This document shows positions 1-7,577 of a stretch of 14,155 nt of DNA, in pieces (position 1 is the stretch's first letter; every line of letters starts with the position of its first letter). The translations under genes were made by a program, and so were the position numbers. Source of the DNA: an uncultured Lachnospiraceae bacterium (GTDB taxonomy: Bacteria; Bacillota; Clostridia; Lachnospirales; Lachnospiraceae); contig CAKRFY010000050.1 in the NCBI GenBank assembly GCA_934320895.1, forward strand, positions 1 through 14,155, written 5' to 3'. Under the pieces are notes generated by a model. That model worked only from the letters and a program-made list of their open reading frames with translations, had not been told where the DNA came from and searched no databases.

Positions 1-46
1 CTCCAAGTCCGTCACCTGCTAAAGCAACCTTTACCAAACCATTCAC
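1..46 (-). CDS. atpF: ATP synthase subunit b, first codons (partial)
   Basis: Only the first 15 codons are in the window; the gene runs off the left edge. It starts with GTG at 46 and is preceded by a strong AAAGGAGG ribosome binding site ending about 6 bases upstream of the start. The visible peptide begins MNGLVKVALAGDGLG, which does not itself identify a family. The call rests on position: in F-type ATP synthase operons the gene after atpE (subunit c) is almost always atpF, the membrane-anchored b stalk subunit joining the a/c membrane part to F1. The 102-base gap to atpE holds a 6-bp hairpin (109-124) and nothing else recognised. Confidence 0.6.
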   Translation of the reverse strand, partial: MNGLVKVALAGDGLG

Positions 47-148
47 TTTACAGCCTCCTTTCTATTTTAACTCTTTCTAATTTCTTCGCTTTCAGCCAAA
101 ATTTCTTCTTGAACCAGCGTTCAAAAAGTATTGTTCATTCAGCTCAGT

Positions 149-427
<279 letters not shown>

Positions 428-446
428 TCAAAATAAATAATAATTG

Positions 447-1211
447 TTATGCATCTTCTCCTATCGCATCTGCGACAAAGCACATAGTCAGCATACAGAA
501 TACATATGTCTGAATGCATCCAGAGAATACATCAAGATATACATGCAATGCTGCCGGCCATACCAAAGTAAGCACTTTTGGCAACAAACCATAAATAAGT
601 CCCATCATTACAGTACCTGACAAGATGTTTCCGAAGAGTCGGAGAGACATCGATACAGGTGTTGAAAATTCACTGATAAGATTCATTGGGAAAAACAAGA
701 GAATTGGTTCAAATAAACCTTTTATCTTGCCCATCTTCTGATACTTAAATCCATTGTACTGAATCATTACCCATGTAATAACGGCGAGCGGAAATGTCAC
801 ACCAAAATCCGCAGTTGGCGGTCTCAAACCTAACAAACCTGATAAGTTACATGTCAGTATAAATAAAAACAATGCACTTACATAGTTTCTAAACTTAACG
901 GCATTTTTAGCTCCCATTGAGCTTGCAACCATTCCATCAAGCTTTTCAACTATTAGTTCGACCACATTTAAAAACGGACCGGGTGCTTCCTTGGGATCTG
1001 CTTTCTTAATCGCATGGTTTGCAAATAAAGCAAAAACAAGCAGAAATGCCATGACTATTATCATTGATATATGTGTTGTTGTAAGATAGACTTCGTGTCC
1101 AAGAAACATAAATTTCTTATCAGTATATCCTCTAATGAAAAAGTCAACTTCTCCACCTGCAAGCAATGCCTTACTGTTTATCCATGACATATTTAAGATG
1201 TCACTTCCCAC
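447..1211 (-). CDS. atpB: F-type ATP synthase subunit a
   Basis: The 254-residue product is the membrane stator subunit that forms the ion half-channels against the c ring. Several hydrophobic segments are visible, at roughly 45-65, 112-130, 138-152, 168-182, 188-212 and 222-250. The essential arginine is Arg191 in the highly conserved SLRLFGNILSG, and the C-terminal helix has the family's Gln in IQTYVF. Start: GTG at 1211 is 8 bases after GGAGG. An ATG overlapping it by two bases is out of frame and stops after six codons, so it was not chosen; an in-frame ATG 21 bases further in is possible but has no ribosome site. About 200 bases separate it from atpI, more than elsewhere in the operon. 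Confidence 0.95.
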   Translation of the reverse strand: MGSDILNMSWINSKALLAGGEVDFFIRGYTDKKFMFLGHEVYLTTTHISMIIVMAFLLVFALFANHAIKKADPKEAPGPFLNVVELIVEKLDGMVASSMGAKNAVKFRNYVSALFLFILTCNLSGLLGLRPPTADFGVTFPLAVITWVMIQYNGFKYQKMGKIKGLFEPILLFFPMNLISEFSTPVSMSLRLFGNILSGTVMMGLIYGLLPKVLTLVWPAALHVYLDVFSGCIQTYVFCMLTMCFVADAIGEDA

Positions 1212-1413
1212 ATTCTCATCCTCCTTCTTTATTTTTTATGACTATTTTCAATCATTACAACTATAGTCATGAAAATATATTTTAATTCAATATCTATATC
1301 AGATATCTTCTTGATAAACCTGTGCAAAAAATATACTCTCATCACTATAGTTTTATTGTTCTAAATGAGTGTTATTTCTGATATAAATCTTAAAAATTTT
1401 CATTTGTCTTCTA
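1212..1413. other. Long spacer between atpI and atpB
   Basis: This 202-base AT-rich gap inside the ATP synthase operon has no gene. It contains the atpB ribosome binding site and an 8-bp inverted repeat, ATGACTAT at 1238-1245 and ATAGTCAT at 1263-1270. No T run follows the repeat in the direction of transcription, so it is not a terminator. An mRNA processing or stability role is possible but unsupported. Confidence 0.4.
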
Positions 1414-1809
1414 CTATCTGCCCGCTGATCTATTCGCAATAACTCTGTGCAAATACGGCTGTATATAAGCTGTTATCTTCACTCCCATCAGCCCCAAAAC
1501 AACACCTATCGGATGTACATATACATACCATATCATAGAGACCACGAGAACTGCCGCCATTATAAATGTTCTCTGAAATGCTGATTTTAATGTATGTTTT
1601 CTTGCATTTTCGGGATCCATGTCAAGTGCTATATCAAGATGTTTATACATATGGAATATAATCCCGGCTGCCGCAAATGTTCCTATCAGGACACCACAAA
1701 TAACCGCCGGCTTATTTTCGGCTATCAAAGTAAGTATAACCAAAACCGGCAGTGACCATATAAACAATCCTATAATCATTTCTTTTAAAATCTTTTTTGC
1801 TTCTCGCAT
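1414..1809 (-). CDS. atpI: ATP synthase protein I (AtpI-like)
   Basis: A small membrane protein of about 131 residues with four predicted hydrophobic segments (near residues 11-27, 34-50, 80-96 and 98-116) and basic ends. Size, topology and place between atpZ and atpB match the AtpI family, which is linked to c-ring assembly and ion supply to the ATP synthase. The reading frame stays open upstream to 1872, overlapping atpZ, but the ATG at 1809 is chosen: it begins MREAKK, follows GGAAAAGG at close range and leaves a 16-base gap after the atpZ stop. Sequence identity in this family is low, so the assignment leans on context. Confidence 0.75.
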   Translation of the reverse strand: MREAKKILKEMIIGLFIWSLPVLVILTLIAENKPAVICGVLIGTFAAAGIIFHMYKHLDIALDMDPENARKHTLKSAFQRTFIMAAVLVVSMIWYVYVHPIGVVLGLMGVKITAYIQPYLHRVIANRSAGR

Positions 1810-1825
1810 ACCTTTTCCTTTTCTA

Positions 1826-2170
1826 TCATGCTTTGCGCTCCGGATATCTCTTTTTCTTTCCCTCCATAACATCAGAAAAATCCTCGTCCGGATGTGTTTT
1901 TCTATAATTTTTCAAATCTTCCATATATTGAAGTTTTTCATTCTCTTTTTTCTTATCTGATGCATAAAATGATTTTGTAACCATATAGACACTTCTAAAC
2001 CCTGAACCTATACCAAGCAAAAGGAAAATTGGAAATAGTACCTCTATGCCCGTCAGCCTGTTCAGCCATACGCCTAAAGCCCCACATAAAAAAATCGGAA
2101 CCATCATAACTATACCTAGCTGTGTGACCATCATCATGCTTTTTAACACTTTTCGATTATCTTCTTTCAA
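1826..2170 (-). CDS. atpZ: AtpZ/AtpI family protein, first gene of the ATP synthase operon
   Basis: A 114-residue protein with two hydrophobic helices (about residues 11-33 and 43-62), a short loop containing Asn-Arg-Leu-Thr-Gly, and a charged cytoplasmic C-terminal tail. This is the layout of AtpZ (the ATPase gene 1 family), found at the head of many bacterial atp operons and implicated with AtpI in cation movement and assembly of the membrane part. The start is TTG at 2170, 6 bases after GGAGG; no in-frame ATG lies near a ribosome site. The operon promoter lies about 58 bases upstream. The next gene, atpI, begins 16 bases after its stop. Confidence 0.75.
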   Translation of the reverse strand: MKEDNRKVLKSMMMVTQLGIVMMVPIFLCGALGVWLNRLTGIEVLFPIFLLLGIGSGFRSVYMVTKSFYASDKKKENEKLQYMEDLKNYRKTHPDEDFSDVMEGKKKRYPERKA

Positions 2171-2227
2171 AATCTTCCTCCATACTCAGATAATATATCC
2201 CTCATATTATTTTCACATATCGTTTTT

Positions 2228-2256
2228 ATTATAAGTGATTAGGCTACAAAAGTCTA
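2228..2256 (-). promoter_or_regulatory. Promoter of the ATP synthase operon
   Basis: Read on the minus strand, TAGACT (2256-2251; 4 of 6 bases of the -35 consensus) is followed after exactly 17 bases by a perfect TATAAT (2233-2228). Transcription would begin near 2221, giving a leader of about 50 bases before the TTG of atpZ. Confidence 0.65.
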
Positions 2257-2327
2257 CAAAAAAATAACCAAAGACTTCTGTACAACGAGTAAAGTTGCTG
2301 TTCACTCCTGTGGTGAAGCCAACAACA

Positions 2328-2376
2328 AAAAAAACACTGATAATGCAGATTTCACCTACATTATCAGTGTTTTTTT
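2328..2376 (-). terminator. Intrinsic terminator after the DUF402 gene, possibly bidirectional
   Basis: An 18-bp perfect inverted repeat (2328-2345 and 2359-2376) with a 13-base loop. The core is CACTGATAATG paired with CATTATCAGTG, flanked by A and T runs, so a U tract follows the stem on both strands. It starts two bases after the DUF402 stop codon. Confidence 0.85.
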
Positions 2377-2377
2377 A

Positions 2378-2860
2378 TCAAATGCGTTCAACTTCTTCTA
2401 TAATTTTTGTATATGACTCAAATTTGCCTGCATATATTACCTGCAGTAAAGCATCGGCACTCCTAAGTGCCTGTGCTATAACGGCATTATCAAGTCTCTT
2501 TTCATCCATGATATCAGCAAACTCGTCCATATCAACAACTTTCACAAAGCCATCAGGGTAAACCAGAACATCTATCAGAAGGTCATTAAATACATATTTT
2601 AAACTCCCCTCTTCGTGAACCGTCTCAATAATATCACAATACCAGTAAACAAGATTTTCCTCACTATCATACACCTTGCTGACTTTTATGCCTTTATCGA
2701 GAAAATACGCAGACACACCTCTGGCAATATCCTTTCTCGGTTTTAAAACATTCCATTTTGTAAGAATCATGTTATCAGAAATCGACAACACAATATCATC
2801 TTTAAGTTCCTTTATTTCATCCGGGATATATCTTCTTCGAAAAAGCTGTATCTTGTCCAT
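2378..2860 (-). CDS. DUF402 family protein
   Basis: A soluble protein of about 160 residues, predominantly beta in the first two thirds with a helical C-terminus. Recognisable DUF402 features are the central WYCDI segment (residues 74-78) and a strand with LIDVLVYPDG, then VVDMDEF, giving the acidic residues that in characterised members bind metal for nucleoside di/triphosphate hydrolysis. Whether this one is a phosphatase is not known. The frame is open to 2917, but the ATG at 2860 (MDKIQL) is chosen because GGGGGAG lies immediately upstream and the promoter is at 2898-2926. It is a single-gene unit with its own promoter and terminator. Confidence 0.7.
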   Translation of the reverse strand: MDKIQLFRRRYIPDEIKELKDDIVLSISDNMILTKWNVLKPRKDIARGVSAYFLDKGIKVSKVYDSEENLVYWYCDIIETVHEEGSLKYVFNDLLIDVLVYPDGFVKVVDMDEFADIMDEKRLDNAVIAQALRSADALLQVIYAGKFESYTKIIEEVERI

Positions 2861-2897
2861 GTTCTCCCCCTGTGTACTTATATTTGTATATGTGTTA

Positions 2898-2926
2898 ATT
2901 ATAATAGGGCAGAGCAATATTGTAAA
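2898..2926 (-). promoter_or_regulatory. Promoter of the DUF402 gene
   Basis: On the minus strand TTTACA (2926-2921, 5 of 6 consensus bases) and a perfect TATAAT (2903-2898) are separated by 17 bases. A start near 2891 gives a leader of about 30 bases to the ATG at 2860, which supports the shorter start choice. Confidence 0.75.
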
Positions 2927-3275
2927 GATAGAAATTTTATCCTTGCGATGCTGTGACCAACCTTATAATCTCTCTATCATTTGTAGATTTATCGTTCTGA
3001 ACTTACCATACTATTTAAAATGTATTTTATATAGAAGAAACTCGGTGAATTTATGCCCCTCATGATGCAAGGAAGTCCCTCATTTATTGCGCTATGCAAT
3101 AAATGAGGGATTTCCTTGATAATGTTAAAATTCTTAAAAAAAGTGCACATCAAGTTCAAAATGTTACAAAACTGCTAAAACATATTTTGCATGTTTTTTA
3201 ACTATAAAATACATAAAAATCACCAAAAACACACATAAATTTCTTAATTAACTTGTAATTTTTCATTAAATTGTG
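2927..3275. other. Gene-free AT-rich spacer
   Basis: No open frame with a ribosome site was found here. It contains a long hairpin at 3068-3118 (listed separately), an A/T-rich weak hairpin at 3177-3197 followed by Ts, and a TGTAAT hexamer at 3254-3259 that may belong to the control region of the wall hydrolase downstream. Confidence 0.4.
3068..3118. repeat. 23-bp near-perfect inverted repeat (hairpin)
   Basis: Left arm 3068-3090 and right arm 3096-3118, each 23 bases with a 5-base loop, match except for one position that would be a G-U pair in RNA. The arms contain CCCTCATTTATTGC and GCAATAAATGAGGG. No T run follows on either strand, so it is not a standard terminator. It may be a dispersed palindromic repeat or an RNA structural element. 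Confidence 0.7.
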
Positions 3276-3304
3276 TTGACAAATATATATGAAGTTGTTA
3301 CAAT
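3276..3304 (+). promoter_or_regulatory. Promoter of the NlpC/P60 gene
   Basis: A perfect TTGACA (3276-3281), a 17-base spacer and TACAAT (3299-3304, 5 of 6). The start would be near 3311, leaving a leader of about 98 bases. An 8-bp inverted repeat, TTGTTACA at 3295-3302 and TGTAACAA at 3327-3334, overlaps the -10 element. Confidence 0.75.
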
Positions 3305-3315
3305 GGAAATCGTGA

Positions 3316-3332
3316 TGTAATATTTTTGTAAC
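3316..3332 (+). promoter_or_regulatory. Candidate WalR (YycF) box
   Basis: TGTAAT, five bases, then TGTAAC exactly fits the known WalR consensus TGTWAH-N5-TGTWAH. WalR controls NlpC/P60-type wall hydrolases in Firmicutes. The box lies just downstream of the predicted transcription start, a position associated more with repression than activation. The motif is degenerate and AT-rich, so chance occurrence is possible. Confidence 0.35.
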
Positions 3333-3408
3333 AAACTTAAATAATTCATTACATATTTCTTTAACAAAAATGCAAATTATTATAAAACACAAAATTATGG
3401 AGGATTAT

Positions 3409-4509
3409 ATGTTTAAGGAAGGCTTGACAAAAAAAGCATTATCACTTGGAACAGCGTTGACATTATCAGTTGCATGTGTACTTACATCATTTAGTACAAC
3501 ACCAGCAAAAACTAAAGCAGCAACAATTCCAGGAATGTCATATTTAAGCGATCAGACTGAAAATGATGATAACACTACTGATGTAGATGATAATACAAAC
3601 AATGGTGACGATACTACTGATGTAACAACAGGTTCAGCTATCAAAGTTACAACAAACTTTAATAAACTTGGTATCGTTACTAAAAAAAGCGGTTTTGTTA
3701 ATGTTAACAGAGGTGCAGGTACTAATACAAAGGTTGTTGGAAGACTTTACAAAGGATATAAAGTAAATATTATTGGTTCAACAAACAAAAGCTGGCTCAA
3801 GATTAAATCAGGAAGAGTTTCAGGATATGTAGCAAAAAAATATTTCGCAGTAGGTCAGGCCGCTGCAAAAGTTGCTGATAAATATGGTACAGAATATGTA
3901 AAAGTTACAAAGTCAGCTAAAAAAGTTTCATTAAAGGCATCAAAAAATTCAGATGCTAAAACACTTACAAGCATTAAAACAGGAAAAAGCTACAAATTAG
4001 TTAAATTATATAATGATGGATGGGCAAAAATCAAATCTGGTAAAAAAACAGGTTATACTGACGAGCTTTCATCTATGACAGCTTACTACTCATTCAGTAA
4101 CGCACTCACACTTAATGGTGTCAGAGCCAGAAGATATGGTTCTATCAAAGGATATCAGGCTTCTGTATATGCACAAAAGTTTGTTGGAAATCGTTATGTG
4201 TGGGGTGGCACAAGTCTTACTCATGGAACTGATTGTTCAGGCTTTACAATGAGTGTTTACAGAAAGTTTGGATACAGAATTCCTAGAACTTCACGTGAAC
4301 AGTCAACATATGGAAAGAAAGTAAGTTTTTCAAATCTTGCACCTGGAGATCTTATCTTTTATACACATGGCACAGGTCGTGTAAACCACGTTGCAATGTA
4401 TATTGGTAATGGCAAGATTGTTCATGCCAGCAACCCAAGAACAGGTATCAAGATTTCAAGATATAATTATTCAAGACCTAAATGCGCAAGAAGAATTGCT
4501 TATAAATAA
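3409..4509 (+). CDS. Secreted SH3-SH3-NlpC/P60 peptidoglycan endopeptidase
   Basis: A 366-residue exported wall hydrolase. Residues 1-38 form a signal peptide: a basic start, a hydrophobic core, then PAKTKA before the probable cut. An Asp/Asn/Thr-rich linker (about 50-78) follows, then two bacterial SH3-like domains (about 85-150 and 165-225) with the typical GYV and GYT ends, which usually bind wall peptide. The catalytic NlpC/P60 domain is C-terminal, with Cys276 in GTDCSGF, His327 in NHVAMYIG and His339 in IVHASNP. Such enzymes usually cut the D-Glu to diamino acid bond of stem peptides. The ATG at 3409 is chosen over an in-frame ATG at 3370 because GGAGGA lies just before it. It has its own promoter and terminator. 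Confidence 0.92.
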   Translation: MFKEGLTKKALSLGTALTLSVACVLTSFSTTPAKTKAATIPGMSYLSDQTENDDNTTDVDDNTNNGDDTTDVTTGSAIKVTTNFNKLGIVTKKSGFVNVNRGAGTNTKVVGRLYKGYKVNIIGSTNKSWLKIKSGRVSGYVAKKYFAVGQAAAKVADKYGTEYVKVTKSAKKVSLKASKNSDAKTLTSIKTGKSYKLVKLYNDGWAKIKSGKKTGYTDELSSMTAYYSFSNALTLNGVRARRYGSIKGYQASVYAQKFVGNRYVWGGTSLTHGTDCSGFTMSVYRKFGYRIPRTSREQSTYGKKVSFSNLAPGDLIFYTHGTGRVNHVAMYIGNGKIVHASNPRTGIKISRYNYSRPKCARRIAYK

Positions 4510-4530
4510 TATATTATTTTTGACCAAACA

Positions 4531-4557
4531 AAAAGCCACTTATAAAGTGGCTTTTTT
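4531..4557 (+). terminator. Terminator of the NlpC/P60 gene
   Basis: An 11-bp perfect stem (AAAAGCCACTT at 4531-4541 and AAGTGGCTTTT at 4545-4555) with a 3-base loop and a run of six Ts, 21 bases after the stop codon. Confidence 0.9.
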
Positions 4558-4581
4558 ATTTTGGTTTTTAAAAAAATTCTC

Positions 4582-4610
4582 TTGACAAAAATATACATCT
4601 CTCATATAAT
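4582..4610 (+). promoter_or_regulatory. Consensus promoter of the SGNH hydrolase gene
   Basis: A perfect TTGACA (4582-4587), a 17-base spacer and a perfect TATAAT (4605-4610). It would give a leader of about 150 bases before the ATG at 4766, long for a single small enzyme gene. Confidence 0.85.
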
Positions 4611-4652
4611 CATATATATCCTATCAAATTAGTATGAAAAGTATGAATTAGC

Positions 4653-4750
4653 TGTGTGAAGTTATAGTGTTAAAAATAAAATTTTTCACACACAAGATCT
4701 GTGTCTGTGCGCACTTGACACAAACTTGATATATGAAAAAAATGTGCGCA
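4653..4750 (+). promoter_or_regulatory. Dyad-rich leader of the SGNH hydrolase gene
   Basis: Within the predicted 5' leader are an 8-bp inverted repeat (TGTGTGAA at 4653-4660, TTCACACA at 4685-4692) and a 21-base imperfect palindrome at 4701-4721 whose centre is GTGCGCAC flanked by GTGTC and GACAC. TGTGCGCA recurs at 4743-4750, just before the ribosome site. These could be operator sites or leader structure; no regulator is identified. Confidence 0.4.
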
Positions 4751-4765
4751 GAAATGAGGATTATT

Positions 4766-5386
4766 ATGAAAGAAATATTATGCTTCGGAGATTCAAATAC
4801 ATACGGACTTATCCCTGGAACAACATTGAGATATGACCGTGATACACGTTGGACTGGTATTCTCGAATCTAAACTTTTTCCAAAGGGTTACAAGATAGTT
4901 GAAGAAGGTTTATGCGGACGCACTACTATTTTTGAAGATGAACTTCGTGATAACAGACGTGGCGTAGATATGCTGCCTGCTCTTCTTGAATCACATGATC
5001 CTATAGATTATATAATACTCATGCTTGGCACAAATGACTGCAAAACTTATTATAACGCCTCTGCCGGACTTATCGGTAAAGGTATTGAAAAACTTATTGC
5101 ACAGATTAAAAATTATAATTCAGAACTTAAGATACTGCTCATGTCACCTATTGTCCTTGGCGATGAAGTCTGGAAGCCTGAATACGATCCGGAATTTAAC
5201 AGTATATCTGTAAAAACTTCACACAAGCTTAAAGATGTATATAAAAAAATAGCCCAGAAATATGGATGCCATTTTCTTGCGGCCTCAGATGCTGCATCTT
5301 ACAGTAACGATGACATGGAGCATATGGATGCTACAGGTCACCGAAACCTTGCTGATGCAATATTAAATCTCGGTTTATTTAATTAA
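4766..5386 (+). CDS. SGNH/GDSL-family hydrolase (probable esterase)
   Basis: A cytoplasmic-looking 206-residue hydrolase without a signal peptide. All four SGNH blocks are present: Ser10 in CFGDSNTYG, Gly48 region in EGLCGRTT, Asn90 in LGTND, and the Asp183/His186 pair in DMEH near the C-terminus. Ser10, Asp183 and His186 would be the triad, with Gly and Asn forming the oxyanion hole. The closest named relatives I recall are small aryl- or carbohydrate-esterases of the SGNH superfamily; the substrate cannot be read from sequence. The ATG at 4766 begins MKEILCFGDS and has GAGGA 5 bases upstream, preferred over the open frame reaching 4733. It converges with the M56 gene, 13 bases from stop to stop, and no terminator is seen between. 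Confidence 0.85.
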   Translation: MKEILCFGDSNTYGLIPGTTLRYDRDTRWTGILESKLFPKGYKIVEEGLCGRTTIFEDELRDNRRGVDMLPALLESHDPIDYIILMLGTNDCKTYYNASAGLIGKGIEKLIAQIKNYNSELKILLMSPIVLGDEVWKPEYDPEFNSISVKTSHKLKDVYKKIAQKYGCHFLAASDAASYSNDDMEHMDATGHRNLADAILNLGLFN

Positions 5387-5399
5387 AAATATCCGAAAA

Positions 5400-7577
5400 T
5401 CAGTTTGTTTCTGTTCCAGTATCATTATCTCCTGTATTATCATTAGAAGTGTTAGTACTCTGTGAATAACTGAATTCATACTGATTTTCATTTTCAACAT
5501 CATATTTATAACTTCCTTTAACTGTGACATTGTTTTTTGCATTTGCTGCAAATCCGATTTTAAGAATATCCTTATCTTTCTCCTGCAGCGTGTAAACAAC
5601 AATGTCATTTTCATCAAAACTGATACTATCACCATTATAACGCTTAAAAACTTTACTCAGCACATTGTTCCCATCTTCCTGCTTATAATATATATTTTTC
5701 AGCTTTGTATCAAAAATCACAAATGTCTGAGATTTTGTGCCGTTATATATAAGAACAGCATATCTCTCATCCTCATCTGTAGTCTGTGCCCATTGCACAT
5801 CACAATAATATCCATTTATGTTGTTAAATGTTTTATCTACTCCATCAGGCGTTATATCTACTGTCTTAATCTCCTCAGAACCCGTATCGTCTTTCTGCGT
5901 AATAACCTTCACAACCTCTCTATCTGACGAATCCTTTAATGAATGAGTTGTCTCCTCTTTATCAGATGTATCATCTTTTTTATAATCTTTAAGTTGTTTT
6001 TTGCTCAGTTTCTTTTTCACAAATAGCTTCTTACTTCCATCCCACACATAAAACATTTTATTTCCTGCTATCCTGCTTTTAATAACACCAGTTGTGTCAT
6101 TTGGAATTTTAAATTCACATGAATTTGTCAGATTTCCTGTTTTTCCTGTAAGATAAATAGGCTCTGATACACGCTGTAAAGTATTCTCCTCTATATTCCA
6201 AAGATAATACTCCTGCAGATCAGATATATTCTTTTCCTTCTCGCTCTCCGCTTCTTTTCCTATTGCCGCCTCTATATTATCTTGTGAAACCTCTATCTCC
6301 TGCCCTATAGCAATCTCATTTACATTATCATTATTGTAGTCTGATACATGTATATCAAAATCCCTGTTAAAATGAAGTCTATTTTCTCCGCCAACAGAAT
6401 AAAGTTTATCAAGACTTTCCTCCGCAAGTCTGTTTCCGCTACTATCCTCAAGAACGATACTAAATTTTCCATCATATCCATTTTCATCTTCATCCCCATC
6501 TGTCATAATGACCTTTACAATCTGCTCCAGTCCATCAGAACTTTTAACCGATGTCTTTGCCACTACTTTCTGTTCACTCCCTACAAAAAGCGGTTCATTT
6601 GTAGCCGCAACCTCTGACACTCCCCCCTTACCATCCCACATACCGCCATTCCATAATAATTGAAGCGGTCTGACCATAAACCACCATATAAAAATAATCA
6701 GGCATATCAATACAACTAACTGCCTGTCCTTTTTCTTTATCCTTTTCTGATAAAGCATCTTGGCTGCTCTGTCTTCTATATAGCTTTCCTGAAATGTAAC
6801 TAATGAAGGGCTTATTACCTTTTTTCCTTTATCCATGTTGATAATTTCCTGAGCATAATCCGCCCTTTTTTCAATACCAAAATAACTAATGGTATCTTCA
6901 TCTGCTGCTGTCTCAATATCCCTGCATATAAAATAATATGCAAGCCACATAAATGGATTAAACCACTGAACTGATAGAACCAAAAAGGCTACTGTTCTTA
7001 AAACACTATCATGCCTTTCTTCATGCGTATCCATATGCTTTAATATGTATTTTGCATCGGCAACCTTCATATTTTCTGGAAGATATTTTTTCAATCTTAA
7101 AATCCCTGTTATAATAGGAATATTTAGCTTTTCATGTTGGTATATATTCCCACCAAGATTTTTAGCCTTACTTAGCCATGCTCTTATACGCGCTTGCTTT
7201 ACAAATGTAAATGCCCATATAAACACAACACCTGCAGCCCATAAAATACTGCAAAATCCAAAGTTCATATTCACTGTAAATGATTCAGTAAAAACGCTCT
7301 GCCATCCTTTCAAAGTTCCACTTCCCGAAACAAACGAAAGTCCCATCATCTCCATGAAAATATGAATTTTTCTGTTAAATGGCGGATACACTGCAAAAAT
7401 GCTCGATATTGATATCGGACATATACTTCTTACAATATACATTCCCCATAAATATAAGATAAATTTTTTTGGTGTGTTTGCAATAACAAATCTTATAAAC
7501 AGTACCACCGGCAATGCTGCTGCTGAAACAACAGCAAGCGAAAAAACAGTATAAAACAAACTATACACTATATTCAC
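5400..7577 (-). CDS. M56 (BlaR1/MecR1-like) membrane protein with long extracellular tail
   Basis: A 725-residue protein with the M56 layout: hydrophobic helices near 5-31, 38-62 and 104-127, a cytoplasmic zinc-protease-like segment, then a helix at 287-303. The family block is clear: KYILKHMDTHEERHD (177-190), WFNPFMWL (205-212) and CRDIETAADE (218-227). At the place where relatives have HExxH this protein has His181-Met-Asp-Thr-His185, lacking the catalytic Glu; an overlapping HEERH (185-189) lies one helical turn later. Residues 310-725 form an acidic outside domain with a calcium-site-like DYNNDNVNEIAIG, not a penicillin-binding domain as in BlaR1. The GTG start overlaps the upstream hydrolase stop by 4 bases, so translation is probably coupled. 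No BlaI-type repressor gene is in the window. The role, likely sensing, is inferred. Confidence 0.8.
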   Translation of the reverse strand: MNIVYSLFYTVFSLAVVSAAALPVVLFIRFVIANTPKKFILYLWGMYIVRSICPISISSIFAVYPPFNRKIHIFMEMMGLSFVSGSGTLKGWQSVFTESFTVNMNFGFCSILWAAGVVFIWAFTFVKQARIRAWLSKAKNLGGNIYQHEKLNIPIITGILRLKKYLPENMKVADAKYILKHMDTHEERHDSVLRTVAFLVLSVQWFNPFMWLAYYFICRDIETAADEDTISYFGIEKRADYAQEIINMDKGKKVISPSLVTFQESYIEDRAAKMLYQKRIKKKDRQLVVLICLIIFIWWFMVRPLQLLWNGGMWDGKGGVSEVAATNEPLFVGSEQKVVAKTSVKSSDGLEQIVKVIMTDGDEDENGYDGKFSIVLEDSSGNRLAEESLDKLYSVGGENRLHFNRDFDIHVSDYNNDNVNEIAIGQEIEVSQDNIEAAIGKEAESEKEKNISDLQEYYLWNIEENTLQRVSEPIYLTGKTGNLTNSCEFKIPNDTTGVIKSRIAGNKMFYVWDGSKKLFVKKKLSKKQLKDYKKDDTSDKEETTHSLKDSSDREVVKVITQKDDTGSEEIKTVDITPDGVDKTFNNINGYYCDVQWAQTTDEDERYAVLIYNGTKSQTFVIFDTKLKNIYYKQEDGNNVLSKVFKRYNGDSISFDENDIVVYTLQEKDKDILKIGFAANAKNNVTVKGSYKYDVENENQYEFSYSQSTNTSNDNTGDNDTGTETN

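Noticed and set aside
2156..2182. Eight-codon minus-strand frame (ATG to TAA) overlapping the atpZ ribosome site and start
   Set aside because: Its ATG overlaps the GGAGG of atpZ and it has no ribosome site of its own; such short frames are expected by chance. A leader peptide role cannot be supported.
2676..3065. Plus-strand open frame of 129 codons over the DUF402 start region
   Set aside because: It is antisense to the DUF402 gene and its promoter; no ribosome site or recognisable protein feature.
3177..3199. Possible terminator with AAAACAT and ATGTTTT arms followed by Ts
   Set aside because: The stem is only 7 bp and almost all A/U, so stability would be low, and no plus-strand gene ends upstream of it.
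5025..5213. Open frame inside the SGNH hydrolase gene on the same strand
   Set aside because: It overlaps a gene with all four catalytic blocks in the correct frame, has no ribosome site and no recognisable motif.
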